From: Dinghuibacter silviterrae
Lineage (GTDB): Bacteria > Bacteroidota > Bacteroidia > Chitinophagales > Chitinophagaceae
Assembly (NCBI RefSeq): GCF_004366355.1
Contig: NZ_SODV01000001.1
Span: forward strand, 3,534,001 to 3,598,000
Direction: 5' to 3'
Length of the DNA: 64,000 nt
Shown: positions 53,888 through 63,931 of the stretch, in pieces
How the letters are laid out: every line of letters starts with the position of its first letter
Numbering within the stretch: the stretch's first letter is position 1
Translations under genes and position numbers: made by a program
Notes under the pieces: generated by a model
Seen by the model: the letters and a program-made list of their open reading frames with translations, nothing else
The model's database searches: none
Told to the model about the DNA's origin: nothing

Positions 53888-54997
53888 ATGAATAAGCGTT
53901 TACAATGTTGGATGATGGTCTTGATGGTTGCCCTTTCCGCCCCTCCGGCGGTCAGGGCCCAACTGACCATGCAGCCCCAACTGCCTTCCCAGGGGCTGAT
54001 CCAGCAAAACCAGCTGTGGAACATCATGGTGCTCAACAACGGGGATGCGATCACCGGGGCCACGATTCAACTGACATTCCAGGAAGAAGGCACCGGCCGG
54101 AAAATCTTTACCGCGGTCACGAGCCCGGTGTACCTTGCCCGGGGCGCCAGCCAGCTCAGCGTAAAAGACATGGGCGCGGTGCAATACGACTACCTCTCTG
54201 CCTCCTACGGCAGCCAGGGCGCTTCGGCCGGTCTTTTGCCCATCGGTCGTTTTATCGTTTGCTACACCCTGTTTGAAGGCACGCCCAAAGGATCCTTTAT
54301 GCTGGCGCAGGATTGTCTCCCGCTGGCGGTCGAACCCTTTAGCCCCCTCCGGCTGGCATACCCCGCGGACAAGTCCGAGGTCACGACGGCCAATCCCGTA
54401 TTCAGCTGGATCCCGCCCGCCCCGGCCAATATGTTCAGCAACCTCAACTACAAGCTGATCGTTGCGGAAGTAAAACCCGGTCAGACCGCTACGGAGGCCC
54501 TTCAACGGAACGCTCCCCTGCTGGTACAGGTCGGCATCCGGGATGTGGCGATGACGTATCCGTCCACCTATACTTCCCTGCAACCGGGGAAGACCTACGC
54601 CTGGCAGGTCGTTGCCCAAAACGACAATACCTATTCATCCACCACGGACCCCTGGAGTTTTAGCCTGAGAAAGGACACGCTGTCGGTCGTGCTGGACTGG
54701 GCATCCTATCCGCACCTGCAAAGAGGACCTGCACCCAATCATTTTGTCGTCCGGCAGAAAATGAAATTTTCCTACGATAATGAAGCCAACGATTCTCTTC
54801 TGGCCGCCAACATATATGCGGACAGGGGCCAGGTACTGTATACAAAAAACATCGTCCTGAAAAGGGGCGTGAACTTTATAGACCTCGACCTGAGTAACGT
54901 CCGCGCGTTGACACCCGGGAGCGGCTACGTCCTCGAAATGGTCAACGGCAGAAAAGAAAATTGGGACCTGCGGTTTACCTACGAACCGCTTCAATAA
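53888..54997 (+). CDS. Secreted FN3-like accessory protein
   Basis: 369 residues. Signal peptide (MVLMVALSAPPAVRAQ). Residues about 25-150 form a beta domain beginning LTMQPQLPSQGLIQQNQLWN. Residues about 155-260 look like a fibronectin/Ig module (VTTANPVFSWIPPAP, then LQPGKTYAWQVVAQNDNTYS). The rest is another beta domain. No catalytic motif. Spacing of 12 and 17 bases to its neighbours makes co-expression with the barrel and the giant Rhs-like protein likely, perhaps as a connector. Confidence 0.75.
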   Translation: MNKRLQCWMMVLMVALSAPPAVRAQLTMQPQLPSQGLIQQNQLWNIMVLNNGDAITGATIQLTFQEEGTGRKIFTAVTSPVYLARGASQLSVKDMGAVQYDYLSASYGSQGASAGLLPIGRFIVCYTLFEGTPKGSFMLAQDCLPLAVEPFSPLRLAYPADKSEVTTANPVFSWIPPAPANMFSNLNYKLIVAEVKPGQTATEALQRNAPLLVQVGIRDVAMTYPSTYTSLQPGKTYAWQVVAQNDNTYSSTTDPWSFSLRKDTLSVVLDWASYPHLQRGPAPNHFVVRQKMKFSYDNEANDSLLAANIYADRGQVLYTKNIVLKRGVNFIDLDLSNVRALTPGSGYVLEMVNGRKENWDLRFTYEPLQ

Positions 54998-55014
54998 ATA
55001 ACTCAATATCCGTC

Positions 55015-58000
55015 ATGATAACCGTCCGTATCCAGAAATATTCAAAGGAAATAGCTGCGCTGCTGATCGCGCTCACGGTGTTGGAGTATGGGGGCGCTGC
55101 AATTGCGATGATCCCGGTGAACCGGGGGCCGCGCGGTGCGCGGAGCGCGGGTGTCGTGCCCGGCGCTGGGTTGGCTGTCCGCAACGCCGTCGGCGCAGGG
55201 GCGCCGCAGGTGCAAATGCTCGTCCCGGCAAACGCCGAGCCCGTGCCAAATGCGGCTCCCGCAGCCCGCGCCGCCGCGAAACGCGGCCCCGGCCCCGGCC
55301 AGCCCGAACAGCAAACCTTCCAGTCCGTCAATACCGACAACATGGTCGACCTGTTCTCCGGGGACTTTACCTACAATATCCCGTTGCTCGACCTGGACGG
55401 ATACCCGGTGAACATCCACTACCGGAGCGGGATTTCCATGGACCAGGAGGCCAGTTGGGTCGGCCTGGGCTGGAACATCAACCCGGGGGCGATCAACCGG
55501 AACATGAGGGGCATACCTGATGATTTCGACGGGGATACCGTGATCAAAACACAGTCGGTCCGGACGAACTGGACCGCGGGTGTCAATTTGGGCGCCAGCC
55601 CGGAGTTCTTCGGACTGCCCGCCAGTGTGAGCCTGAACGCCGGTCTGTTCTACAACAACTACCGGGGCATCGGTTTTGAAACCGGGGGCGGCATCAATAT
55701 TTCGCTAACGTCCGGTAAGGCCGCCCAAGGGGGGCTTGACGCCGGTGTCGGCATCAACCTGAACAACAATTCGCAGAACGGCTTTTCCATAGAACCTTCG
55801 TTTTTCCTGAACAGGACGCGTATGGAAAACCTCGTGGAAGGGGTCAACAACGGGTTTTCGGTGGGCGCCAGTTTTAGCACGCGAACCGGTTTAAAGGACC
55901 TGAACATTTCGACCAGCGGGTCCCGGTTGAACCTTGCCCAAACCGCGGACCAACGGCATGACCCGTCAGGGTTTAACGGGAGCATTAGTTTTGCCCATCA
56001 GTCGTACACCCCTACGATCAACTTACCTTACACCAGCTACCAGTTTAACTTTTCCGTGAAGCTGGGGGGCGAGGTGGATGGCCTCCATCCCCTGGGATCC
56101 ATTGCGGGCTATTTTTCCAGCCAGGCCATCGACCGGCCGGATACGGTGGCGAACGTGGCCGCCCACGGGTATATGTATCTTCAAAACGGTTTGGCCGATC
56201 CGGGGAGCATGCTGGACTTTAACCGGCAAGCCAATTTGCCCGCCTACTGCGCCAATCCCCAGACGCCGAACCTGGCCATCCCCAATTACACCTACGACCT
56301 CTACTCCATCAGCGGGGAAGGAACGGGAGGGATGTTCCGGCCTTACCGCGGTGATATAGGCTATGTCCGTGACCCGGTCATGCATTCCAAGGCAGCTTCG
56401 GCGGGCGGGTCCATCGACCTGGGCGCGGGGGATGTCTTTCACGGTGGGATCGACGCCCGTTTTAGCTACACGACCACGACCTCGGGCGCATGGACGGACA
56501 ACAACCTGCTGGCCGCCCAAAACGGGTTTACCCAGGCCGACAGTACGTACGAAAACGTCTATTTCAAGAACCCGTCCGAGAAGGCCATCAACGCGCAATC
56601 TTACTACGACAAACTGGGCGATACAAAGGTCCTGTTACCCGTCATGACGAACAGTGACGACCCAACGCTGACCACGATGATGCAAGGGTATGTCAATGAC
56701 ATCGCCAGCGGGCCGGCTATACCGGTGACCACGTCCGTGACAAAGACCTCCCGGGACAAAAGATCGCAGGTGATCAGCTTCCTGAACGCCGGCAACGCTT
56801 CGACCTACGGGCTGGACAATACCATCCACAGCTATCCCCTGAACCAATTCCCCCTGGCCAATTGCGGGATCCCTACGGGGGTCACTTCCGAAAGCCGGGT
56901 GAACTTTTTCCGGAAGGCGCATCATTTCTCCGAAATAACCGTGCTGAATACGGACGGCAAACGCTATGTCTATGGCCTGCCTGTGTACAACCTGGACCAG
57001 GAAGAGGTCAGCTTCTCCGTGAACAAAAGCGGGTCTTCGGGCAACCTGGTGAATTACCAGCCGATCGGAGACAACCATACCAGCAACCAGCAGGGTAAAG
57101 ACCATTTCTACAGCCGTGAAACGATAAAACCTTATGCCAGTACCTTCCTGATCACGGGTCTTGTATCCCCCGATTATGTAGACAGAACGGGGGATGGAAT
57201 CACCGACGACGACCAGGGCGATGCGGTGAAATTCAATTATACCAAACTGTATGGGGTCGATAACCCCTATCGCTGGCGCACCCCCTATTCCCGGGATTCC
57301 GCTACTTACCAGGAAGGGCTCAAGACAGACTACTCTGATGACAAGGGGAGCTACGTCTACGGGACTAAAGAGATCTGGTACATGAATTCGATCGTTACCA
57401 AAACGATGGTCGCCACGTTTACCCTCAACGATCCGGCCAAGAACGAGGTACGGCAGGACGGGTATGGCGTCATCGATGAAAACGGGGGGCTCGACCCCGG
57501 CCACGGCCTGCGTTACCTGAAGCAGATCGACCTGTATACGAAGGCGGACTATATGAATTACCTGGTCAAAGGGATCACCCCGACACCGGTAAAAACCGTC
57601 CACTTCGTTTACTCCTATACGTTATGTCCCGGGGCTCCCGGCTCCCTCAACGGACAGGGGAAGCTGACGCTGGACTCGATCTGGTTTAGTTACAACGGGA
57701 ACGACAAGGGGCACCAGAATCCTTATGTTTTCCACTACCACCCCAACAACCCCCGCTACGACAACAGCGCCTACGACCGCTGGGGCAACTACAAGCAAGC
57801 GTCGTCCAACCCGGGAGGTCTTTCGAATATGGACTATCCCTATGCATTGCAGGACAGCGTGAATAACTGGGATAGCACCCAGGCGGCCAATGCCGTCGGG
57901 GCCTGGACCCTCGATTCGATCAAATTGCCCAGCACCGGTGGTCTTAAGATCGACTATGAGGCCGACGACTATGCTTATGTACAAAATAAACGCGCCACGG

Positions 58001-61000
58001 AAATGATGTCGATCGCGGGGTTTGCGCCCTCGTCGAGCTTTACCGGGGACGGACATCTTTTCAACGGCATCATCCAGGACTATGGATACGTATTCATACA
58101 CGTCCCCAATGCGGTTCAAAACCGGACCGACGTCTATAACAAATACCTGCAGGGGATCAGCGAGATTTACTTCACGTATCGCGTAAAGATGCCGTCCGAT
58201 GTATACGGGGGCGGTTTTGAGCATGTCGCCGTGTATGCGCAATACGATGATTACGGCGTAAATCCCTCCGATCCGCACATGATCTGGGTGCACATGAAGA
58301 GTGCGGAAGGCGGATTGGCCTATGTCAGCCCGCTGGCGAAAGCCGCCATCCAGGCCCTGCGCCTGAACCTGCCTTCCAAGGCATACCCGGGCTCTGACCT
58401 TGACGGGGCCTTTGACCCTATCGCCCTGGGCAAGGCTTTGATAGGCTATATCGTGAACTTTTCCGAGCTGATCACCAATTTCGCCACGCGGACACGCCTG
58501 GTGAGCAGCGCCTGTCTGACCGATCTTAGCAAATCCTTTGTGCGCCTGGACAATGCCGAATACCGGAAGTTCGGGGGCGGGCTCCGCGTAAAAAGGATCA
58601 CCATCTGGGACAATTTCCACCGGATGACCGGTCAGCAAGACGCCTCTTATGGACAGGAGTACAGCTATACCACCACCGCGACGATCAATGGCGTACCGAC
58701 GACCATCAGCAGCGGGGTAGCCGCGTGGGAACCCTCGATCGGCAATGAGGAAAATCCCTTCCGTACGCCGATCGAATACACGACCCAGGTATCTCCGCTG
58801 GCGCCGTCCAACAATATGTACACGGAAAACCCGCTGGGGGAAGGCTATTTCCCGGGCGCCGAGGTAGGGTACAGCAAGGTCCGGATCCATACGATCCATG
58901 GCCAGGTCGCCTCGGCCGGCGGGTACCAGGAGTCCCAGTTCTATACGACGTACGACTTTCCTACCCTGGTCGAACAGACACCGCTGGATCAGCGGCAGTT
59001 CAAACCGTCCTTTTTGTCCAACCTCTTTAAAATTGACGCCAAGAGTTACCTGGCCCAGACCCAGGGATTCAAGGTGGAGATCAACGACATGAACGGGAAA
59101 CCCAAGTCGGTTTCTTCCTTCCCCGAGAACGATCCCTATAACCCCGTAAGCTATACGCAATACTATTACAAGACAGACAACGACAGCGCCGTGTTCAAAC
59201 ACCTCAACAACGAGGTAGCGGTGGTCGATGCTGCCAGCGGGCATATTAACCCGTCGGCACAGATCGGTAAGGACATAGAGGTGATGGTCGACCTCCGGGA
59301 GGAAAATACACAGACCAAGGGGATCGACCTGGAATTCAATACCGACGCTTTTGTGTTGGGCATCATCCCCCTGGACATCACGATGGTGTGGCCGTTTCCC
59401 CAGTGGGAGGCGGACAGGTACCGATCGGCGGCGACCATGAAGCTGGTGCAACGGTACGGCATCCTGGACAAGGTCTTGAACTATAACAAGGGAAGCCTGG
59501 TGACCACCCAGAATCTTGTGTATGACGGAGAGACCGGGGACGTAGTTCTGAGCAGCACCCAAAACGAGTTCAACGACCCTGTATATGACTTCCACTACCC
59601 GGCACACTGGGCCTACAGCGGCATGGAGCCCGCCTATAAAAATATCGGAGCAGTCTTTAGCAATGTGACCTTCAGGGCCGGCAAAATTCAGGCCCCCAAT
59701 TATCCCAACATCGAACACTTTTTTGAAAGTGGAGACGAAGTCATCGTCACCAACGCGTACAATAAAACCGGGGTGCAGTCGGCGATCAATCCCTGTACCG
59801 GGGAGGGTATCTGTGCCGCGTCTCTTTGGAGCGGCACGCCCAATACGTATAAACTTTGGGCTATTTCGGCTTCCAAGATCCAAAACAACAAGGGGCTTAC
59901 GGGGATCTATTTCATGGACCAGTTCGGGAACTTCTTTACCGGTATTTCCAACCCCACCAATCCCCTGACCATACAAATATTACGCTCAGGGAAACGGAAC
60001 CTGCTCGGGGATAAGGTCGGGGACATCCAGTCTCTTGCCTCCCCCGTTCGGGTTGTCAATGGGCAATGGCAGTTGGTATTTGATGACCAGACCCGGATCA
60101 TCAATACAACGGCCCAGACGTTTAGCGACTTCTGGAAAGTGCAGGACGCCAAGTTTGTCTTGTCCACCCAGGTAACGACCCGGACGCCCAACCTGAGGAC
60201 CGCCTATATTTTCCCTGCTACCCTGGATCCGGAATTGACCATATCCAATGAATTTTATGGTGGCCGGCACCGGTATACGTACCCCGACAGGCCCTATTTC
60301 GAAGCAGCGCATATGGACAACGGGGGCTCCGGTAAGGCGCGCGAAATCGACCTGTACAGCTGGCTGAGACTCTCGATCCCCACTTCCCCGCAATCACCGG
60401 GTGATGTGAATTATATTCCGCCCGGAGCCGTGATTACCAAGGCCTGGATGTTCCTGCGTCCGCACCTGGCCGACCACACGGAAACGACGGGCCTCAACTC
60501 GGTATCCATCGGTCAAAAGAACCACAACGCCACCAACCCGCACTATCTTGACCACTATGCGGCACACAATTTCGAACTGGCACGGGTTACAGACACGCGT
60601 ATCAATAGCCTGAACTTCGCTTCCACCGCAAACTGGCCCGAACTGCAACTGCAGGACGTCATCGACTACGGGGTGGCCAATACCGTTTCCCTGGATAAGA
60701 CGCTCAAAGAAAATTCATACGAGGTGGATGTCACCACCCTGCTGCAGCAGATGATCGCCACCGGTGGGCCGACCGTATTGCGGCTCGGGCCCGTCACCGG
60801 GCAAACGGATCATTTCGACCGGCTTTGCTTCTGGGCATCGGATCAATGTTTGAGCACATTGGGGGGAGGGGGGTCGGCTGCCGCCGCGTCCGCAACCCCT
60901 GCCGTGTCTGCCGTAACCACCAACGCGGTTATTCCGCCCCGCCGGGTGCCCCCGCCGCGTCGTCCGTTCCCCCCCCCACCGCCGCCGCCGCCACCACCAT

Positions 61001-62934
61001 CTCCCTGTCAGGCCTATAACGAACCCGGTGGATATACCGGGCCCGGAGGCACAGGCTATTGCGGTCTGACAAAAAATCCGCAAGCCTCCTGCCCTGTGGG
61101 GCCTTACATCAAGGTCACCTATCTCTACTGTGAGCCGGGAACAACGCAGCAGACCGTTTGCGACACCACCTACTGTATAAAGACGAGCAGCCTGGATACC
61201 TGTCTCTCCAATATCACGGACACGACGGTCAATCCCTACCGGTTTGGCATTTTGGGTAACTGGAGGACGCAAAAGGCTTATACGTATGTCGACAACCGGA
61301 AACAAACGGATTTTAGCCAGCACACGGATATCCGGAACGACGGCACCATGATCAACTATCTGCCGTATTGGAGCTTTACCAGCGCCAAGATGTCGCCGGC
61401 CACGGATACGGTCAAGTGGATATGGTCCGTGGAAACCACCTTGTTTAACAAGCGGGGTTTGCAACAGGAAAGCCGGAACGCGCTCGGGATCTATAATGCG
61501 GTACAGTATGGCTTTAACCAAAGCCTTCCGCTGGCCGTGATACAAAATGCCGCCTATAAGCAGGCAGCCTACGACGGCTTCGAGGACTATAATTTTGGCG
61601 CGGCCCAGTCCTGTAACCGTTGCATCATCCCGCGCCACCTGGTCATAGACAGCGCCGCCACCAACATTACGTCGGCGGAAGCCCATACCGGGAAATACAG
61701 CATGTTCATCGGGCCCGGGCACGCCGCTACGGCCACCTGTTCCGTCACCGCCGATCCCGATTCCGCGGGTATGCTCACGATGAAGCTGGATACGACGATC
61801 CTTCCGATGTACCGGATCACCACCTTTGGCTTCGGTTTGGCCGATACGTTTTATAATTACAGTTCCATAGCGCCCTACTACGGAGACAACTATGGCCTGG
61901 ATAATTACAACTACAGCAACGGGCCTTCCCAGGCTTTTCCGGGGGGCGGCAACGTCGACTACGACAGCCGTTCCAGAAACCCGATCACGACCATTGGGAA
62001 CAAGACGTACAGGACATACTACCGGGTGGTCTGGCAGGGTGCCCTGATGACACCGGCCGATTTGTTGAACGTTTATTTCCGGGTGTCGGTGACCAATTCG
62101 TTCAAAATGTGGATCAATGATTCGCTGGTCTTCAACCTCTACGCCAACGATCCTACACAATACGACGGATCTAACGCCGGCGCCTTTGTATACGCGGGTC
62201 CTTACAACTTCCGCCGCAGCAAGATATACCGGATCCGGATCGAACACGAGGCCGGACAGCAGGGTGGGCTGGCCCATCTCTATATGGGGAGCAGCCCTTC
62301 GGGTCCTTTCAGTGCCATTCCGACCTTCTACTTGTATACTTCGGTAGCGGCGGCCCAGCGGATGATTCATACCACGCTGACGCCTTGTATAGATACGAAT
62401 GGAGTAACCGCCCAAAACGTTTTGTACAAGGAATTGTCGCCGTCCGTCGGCTCCCAGCTCCTGGTCAGCACCTGGGTCAAGGAGCAACAAGACTGCCATT
62501 GTAAGACCTATACCCATGGTTCCCTTGCCGTGTATTTCTCGGACGTCAACGGAAACCCTGTGAATAACTACAACCCTGTGATTGTATACCCCTCCGGGAA
62601 TATCATCGACGGGTGGCAACGGATAGAGGATGTGGTGACCGTTCCCGCCGGATCCGTCTTTATGCGTGTCGTCCTGTCGAACTACACGTTTGACGGGTAT
62701 ACGGGAACCGTATACTTTGACGACCTCCGTATACAGCCCTTCAACGGGGAAATGAAGAGTTATGTGTATGACGACGCTTCGCTGCGGCTGATGGCGCAGC
62801 TGGATGAAAACAACTATGCGACCTTTTTCGAATACAATGACGACGGCACGCTCATACGGGTAAAGAAAGAAACGGAACAGGGTATAAAAACCATCAAGGA
62901 AACGAGGAGTGCCCTTGTCAAGGATATTCCATAA
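55015..62934 (+). CDS. Giant exported Rhs/YD-shell-like protein with PA14 module
   Basis: 2639 residues. I chose ATG 55015, 17 bases after the previous stop. A hydrophobic N-terminal segment is followed by an Ala/Pro/Gly-rich stretch (about 40-105). The Rhs-like opening follows: VDLFSGDFTYNIPLLDLDGY, ISMDQEASWVGLGWNINPGA and INRNMRGIPDDF. It continues as a beta-rich shell to about 1960. A poly-Pro hinge (about 1980-1998) separates a C-terminal part with a PA14-like domain (about 2330-2440, FRVSVTNSFKMWINDSLVFN) and a jelly-roll-type domain. The tail is SYVYDDASLRLMAQLDENNY and then EYNDDGTLIRVKKETEQGI. The long run of DPxGxxL-type YD repeats, the Rhs core and a toxin tip are not seen, so it looks like a shell or adhesin rather than a toxin (inference). 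Confidence 0.85.
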   Translation: MITVRIQKYSKEIAALLIALTVLEYGGAAIAMIPVNRGPRGARSAGVVPGAGLAVRNAVGAGAPQVQMLVPANAEPVPNAAPAARAAAKRGPGPGQPEQQTFQSVNTDNMVDLFSGDFTYNIPLLDLDGYPVNIHYRSGISMDQEASWVGLGWNINPGAINRNMRGIPDDFDGDTVIKTQSVRTNWTAGVNLGASPEFFGLPASVSLNAGLFYNNYRGIGFETGGGINISLTSGKAAQGGLDAGVGINLNNNSQNGFSIEPSFFLNRTRMENLVEGVNNGFSVGASFSTRTGLKDLNISTSGSRLNLAQTADQRHDPSGFNGSISFAHQSYTPTINLPYTSYQFNFSVKLGGEVDGLHPLGSIAGYFSSQAIDRPDTVANVAAHGYMYLQNGLADPGSMLDFNRQANLPAYCANPQTPNLAIPNYTYDLYSISGEGTGGMFRPYRGDIGYVRDPVMHSKAASAGGSIDLGAGDVFHGGIDARFSYTTTTSGAWTDNNLLAAQNGFTQADSTYENVYFKNPSEKAINAQSYYDKLGDTKVLLPVMTNSDDPTLTTMMQGYVNDIASGPAIPVTTSVTKTSRDKRSQVISFLNAGNASTYGLDNTIHSYPLNQFPLANCGIPTGVTSESRVNFFRKAHHFSEITVLNTDGKRYVYGLPVYNLDQEEVSFSVNKSGSSGNLVNYQPIGDNHTSNQQGKDHFYSRETIKPYASTFLITGLVSPDYVDRTGDGITDDDQGDAVKFNYTKLYGVDNPYRWRTPYSRDSATYQEGLKTDYSDDKGSYVYGTKEIWYMNSIVTKTMVATFTLNDPAKNEVRQDGYGVIDENGGLDPGHGLRYLKQIDLYTKADYMNYLVKGITPTPVKTVHFVYSYTLCPGAPGSLNGQGKLTLDSIWFSYNGNDKGHQNPYVFHYHPNNPRYDNSAYDRWGNYKQASSNPGGLSNMDYPYALQDSVNNWDSTQAANAVGAWTLDSIKLPSTGGLKIDYEADDYAYVQNKRATEMMSIAGFAPSSSFTGDGHLFNGIIQDYGYVFIHVPNAVQNRTDVYNKYLQGISEIYFTYRVKMPSDVYGGGFEHVAVYAQYDDYGVNPSDPHMIWVHMKSAEGGLAYVSPLAKAAIQALRLNLPSKAYPGSDLDGAFDPIALGKALIGYIVNFSELITNFATRTRLVSSACLTDLSKSFVRLDNAEYRKFGGGLRVKRITIWDNFHRMTGQQDASYGQEYSYTTTATINGVPTTISSGVAAWEPSIGNEENPFRTPIEYTTQVSPLAPSNNMYTENPLGEGYFPGAEVGYSKVRIHTIHGQVASAGGYQESQFYTTYDFPTLVEQTPLDQRQFKPSFLSNLFKIDAKSYLAQTQGFKVEINDMNGKPKSVSSFPENDPYNPVSYTQYYYKTDNDSAVFKHLNNEVAVVDAASGHINPSAQIGKDIEVMVDLREENTQTKGIDLEFNTDAFVLGIIPLDITMVWPFPQWEADRYRSAATMKLVQRYGILDKVLNYNKGSLVTTQNLVYDGETGDVVLSSTQNEFNDPVYDFHYPAHWAYSGMEPAYKNIGAVFSNVTFRAGKIQAPNYPNIEHFFESGDEVIVTNAYNKTGVQSAINPCTGEGICAASLWSGTPNTYKLWAISASKIQNNKGLTGIYFMDQFGNFFTGISNPTNPLTIQILRSGKRNLLGDKVGDIQSLASPVRVVNGQWQLVFDDQTRIINTTAQTFSDFWKVQDAKFVLSTQVTTRTPNLRTAYIFPATLDPELTISNEFYGGRHRYTYPDRPYFEAAHMDNGGSGKAREIDLYSWLRLSIPTSPQSPGDVNYIPPGAVITKAWMFLRPHLADHTETTGLNSVSIGQKNHNATNPHYLDHYAAHNFELARVTDTRINSLNFASTANWPELQLQDVIDYGVANTVSLDKTLKENSYEVDVTTLLQQMIATGGPTVLRLGPVTGQTDHFDRLCFWASDQCLSTLGGGGSAAAASATPAVSAVTTNAVIPPRRVPPPRRPFPPPPPPPPPPSPCQAYNEPGGYTGPGGTGYCGLTKNPQASCPVGPYIKVTYLYCEPGTTQQTVCDTTYCIKTSSLDTCLSNITDTTVNPYRFGILGNWRTQKAYTYVDNRKQTDFSQHTDIRNDGTMINYLPYWSFTSAKMSPATDTVKWIWSVETTLFNKRGLQQESRNALGIYNAVQYGFNQSLPLAVIQNAAYKQAAYDGFEDYNFGAAQSCNRCIIPRHLVIDSAATNITSAEAHTGKYSMFIGPGHAATATCSVTADPDSAGMLTMKLDTTILPMYRITTFGFGLADTFYNYSSIAPYYGDNYGLDNYNYSNGPSQAFPGGGNVDYDSRSRNPITTIGNKTYRTYYRVVWQGALMTPADLLNVYFRVSVTNSFKMWINDSLVFNLYANDPTQYDGSNAGAFVYAGPYNFRRSKIYRIRIEHEAGQQGGLAHLYMGSSPSGPFSAIPTFYLYTSVAAAQRMIHTTLTPCIDTNGVTAQNVLYKELSPSVGSQLLVSTWVKEQQDCHCKTYTHGSLAVYFSDVNGNPVNNYNPVIVYPSGNIIDGWQRIEDVVTVPAGSVFMRVVLSNYTFDGYTGTVYFDDLRIQPFNGEMKSYVYDDASLRLMAQLDENNYATFFEYNDDGTLIRVKKETEQGIKTIKETRSALVKDIP
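60935..61009 (+). repeat. Proline-rich hinge in the giant protein
   Basis: Encodes IPPRRVPPPRRPF followed by about ten prolines in a row, using CCC, CCA and CCG codons. It divides the shell part from the PA14-containing C-terminus and would act as a stiff linker. The mononucleotide C run within it is a candidate site for slippage. Confidence 0.7.
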
Positions 62935-62958
62935 ACCATTCACTTTAAGACCATACAT

Positions 62959-63918
62959 ATGAAAACAGGTTTTTTTATCATGGCTCTTGCCCTTGTTGGG
63001 TTGTCCGCCACCGCGCAGGTACAGACCCAGATCGTCGGCGACAGCGTACACATCCATAGCAATACGGGAACGGGGGAATTGCGGCTGGAAAACAGCACCG
63101 ATACCATTCCGGGGTTCCTGTTCAATACCGGTGCGGGCCGTACCCAGTTCAAACGGGGGCTGACCCGGATCGACGACACTACCTACCTGGTCGGGGCGGA
63201 TACGCTGCACATCCACGCGGCGAGCGCGCCCACCATAACACCCACACTGGCCAGCGTCCTTACCGCCGGAAACCAGGCCATCGCCGGGACGACCACTGCG
63301 CCGCCGATCGTGATGACCGCCGGTCCGATCACGACGACGCCCGTGAAAGGAGCCGTCGAGTATGATGGGGTGGGGTTTTACATCACGGATTCCCTGGGGA
63401 TACGACACGACCTTACCCAGACGAACCGGGTGTTCAAGATCTATACCCGGGATTATAGTCAAACGGACAGTACCCTTACCTATACCCTCACCAACTGGAA
63501 CGCGACCTACGTCAGCAACCCGGACTACGCCCGCAACATTTCTTCGGTGATCTGGTTCGAGACTACCGTTCCGGGCGGGACCAACGCCGGTACGGTGATC
63601 ACGGGGTCCCTGGCGGGTCAGACGATCTACACGCTGACGGTAACGGAGGATACGCAAAACGATGCCTATGTCATCGGGGAGTGTGTCGTCAACCAGGACA
63701 TCAAGTATCCCAACCTGTACTATGTCCGGGGCGCCACTGAGACCATCAACGGCGCGGGTGTGGTCACCACGACGAACACCGCCTACCGGATGTACCCCGA
63801 GACCTTTACGAACCCTACGCTGACGTTTACGATCTCCGGTTTGTCGGACAATTCCCTGATCCGTACGGGTGCCACCTATACGGTCGACAAGAAACAACAA
63901 GGTGACTGGCAGTATTAA
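62959..63918 (+). CDS. Secreted beta-rich protein of the Rhs-like cluster
   Basis: 319 residues. Signal peptide MKTGFFIMALALVGLSATAQ. The first 130 residues have short strands ending in D/N/T turns (GDSVHIHSNTGTGELRLEN, then GLTRIDDTTYLVGADTLHIH), as in tail-fibre- or adhesin-like proteins. A second domain follows from about 155 (VFKIYTRDYSQTDSTLTYTL). No enzyme motif. It is 24 bases downstream of the giant protein gene and 13 bases before the next start. Function unknown; a surface-fibre or cap role is a guess. Confidence 0.75.
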   Translation: MKTGFFIMALALVGLSATAQVQTQIVGDSVHIHSNTGTGELRLENSTDTIPGFLFNTGAGRTQFKRGLTRIDDTTYLVGADTLHIHAASAPTITPTLASVLTAGNQAIAGTTTAPPIVMTAGPITTTPVKGAVEYDGVGFYITDSLGIRHDLTQTNRVFKIYTRDYSQTDSTLTYTLTNWNATYVSNPDYARNISSVIWFETTVPGGTNAGTVITGSLAGQTIYTLTVTEDTQNDAYVIGECVVNQDIKYPNLYYVRGATETINGAGVVTTTNTAYRMYPETFTNPTLTFTISGLSDNSLIRTGATYTVDKKQQGDWQY

Positions 63919-63931
63919 CCCTTCATTTACC

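Noticed and set aside
57622-59976. A 784-codon open frame on the minus strand
   Set aside because: Antisense to the giant Rhs-like gene, same compositional artefact.
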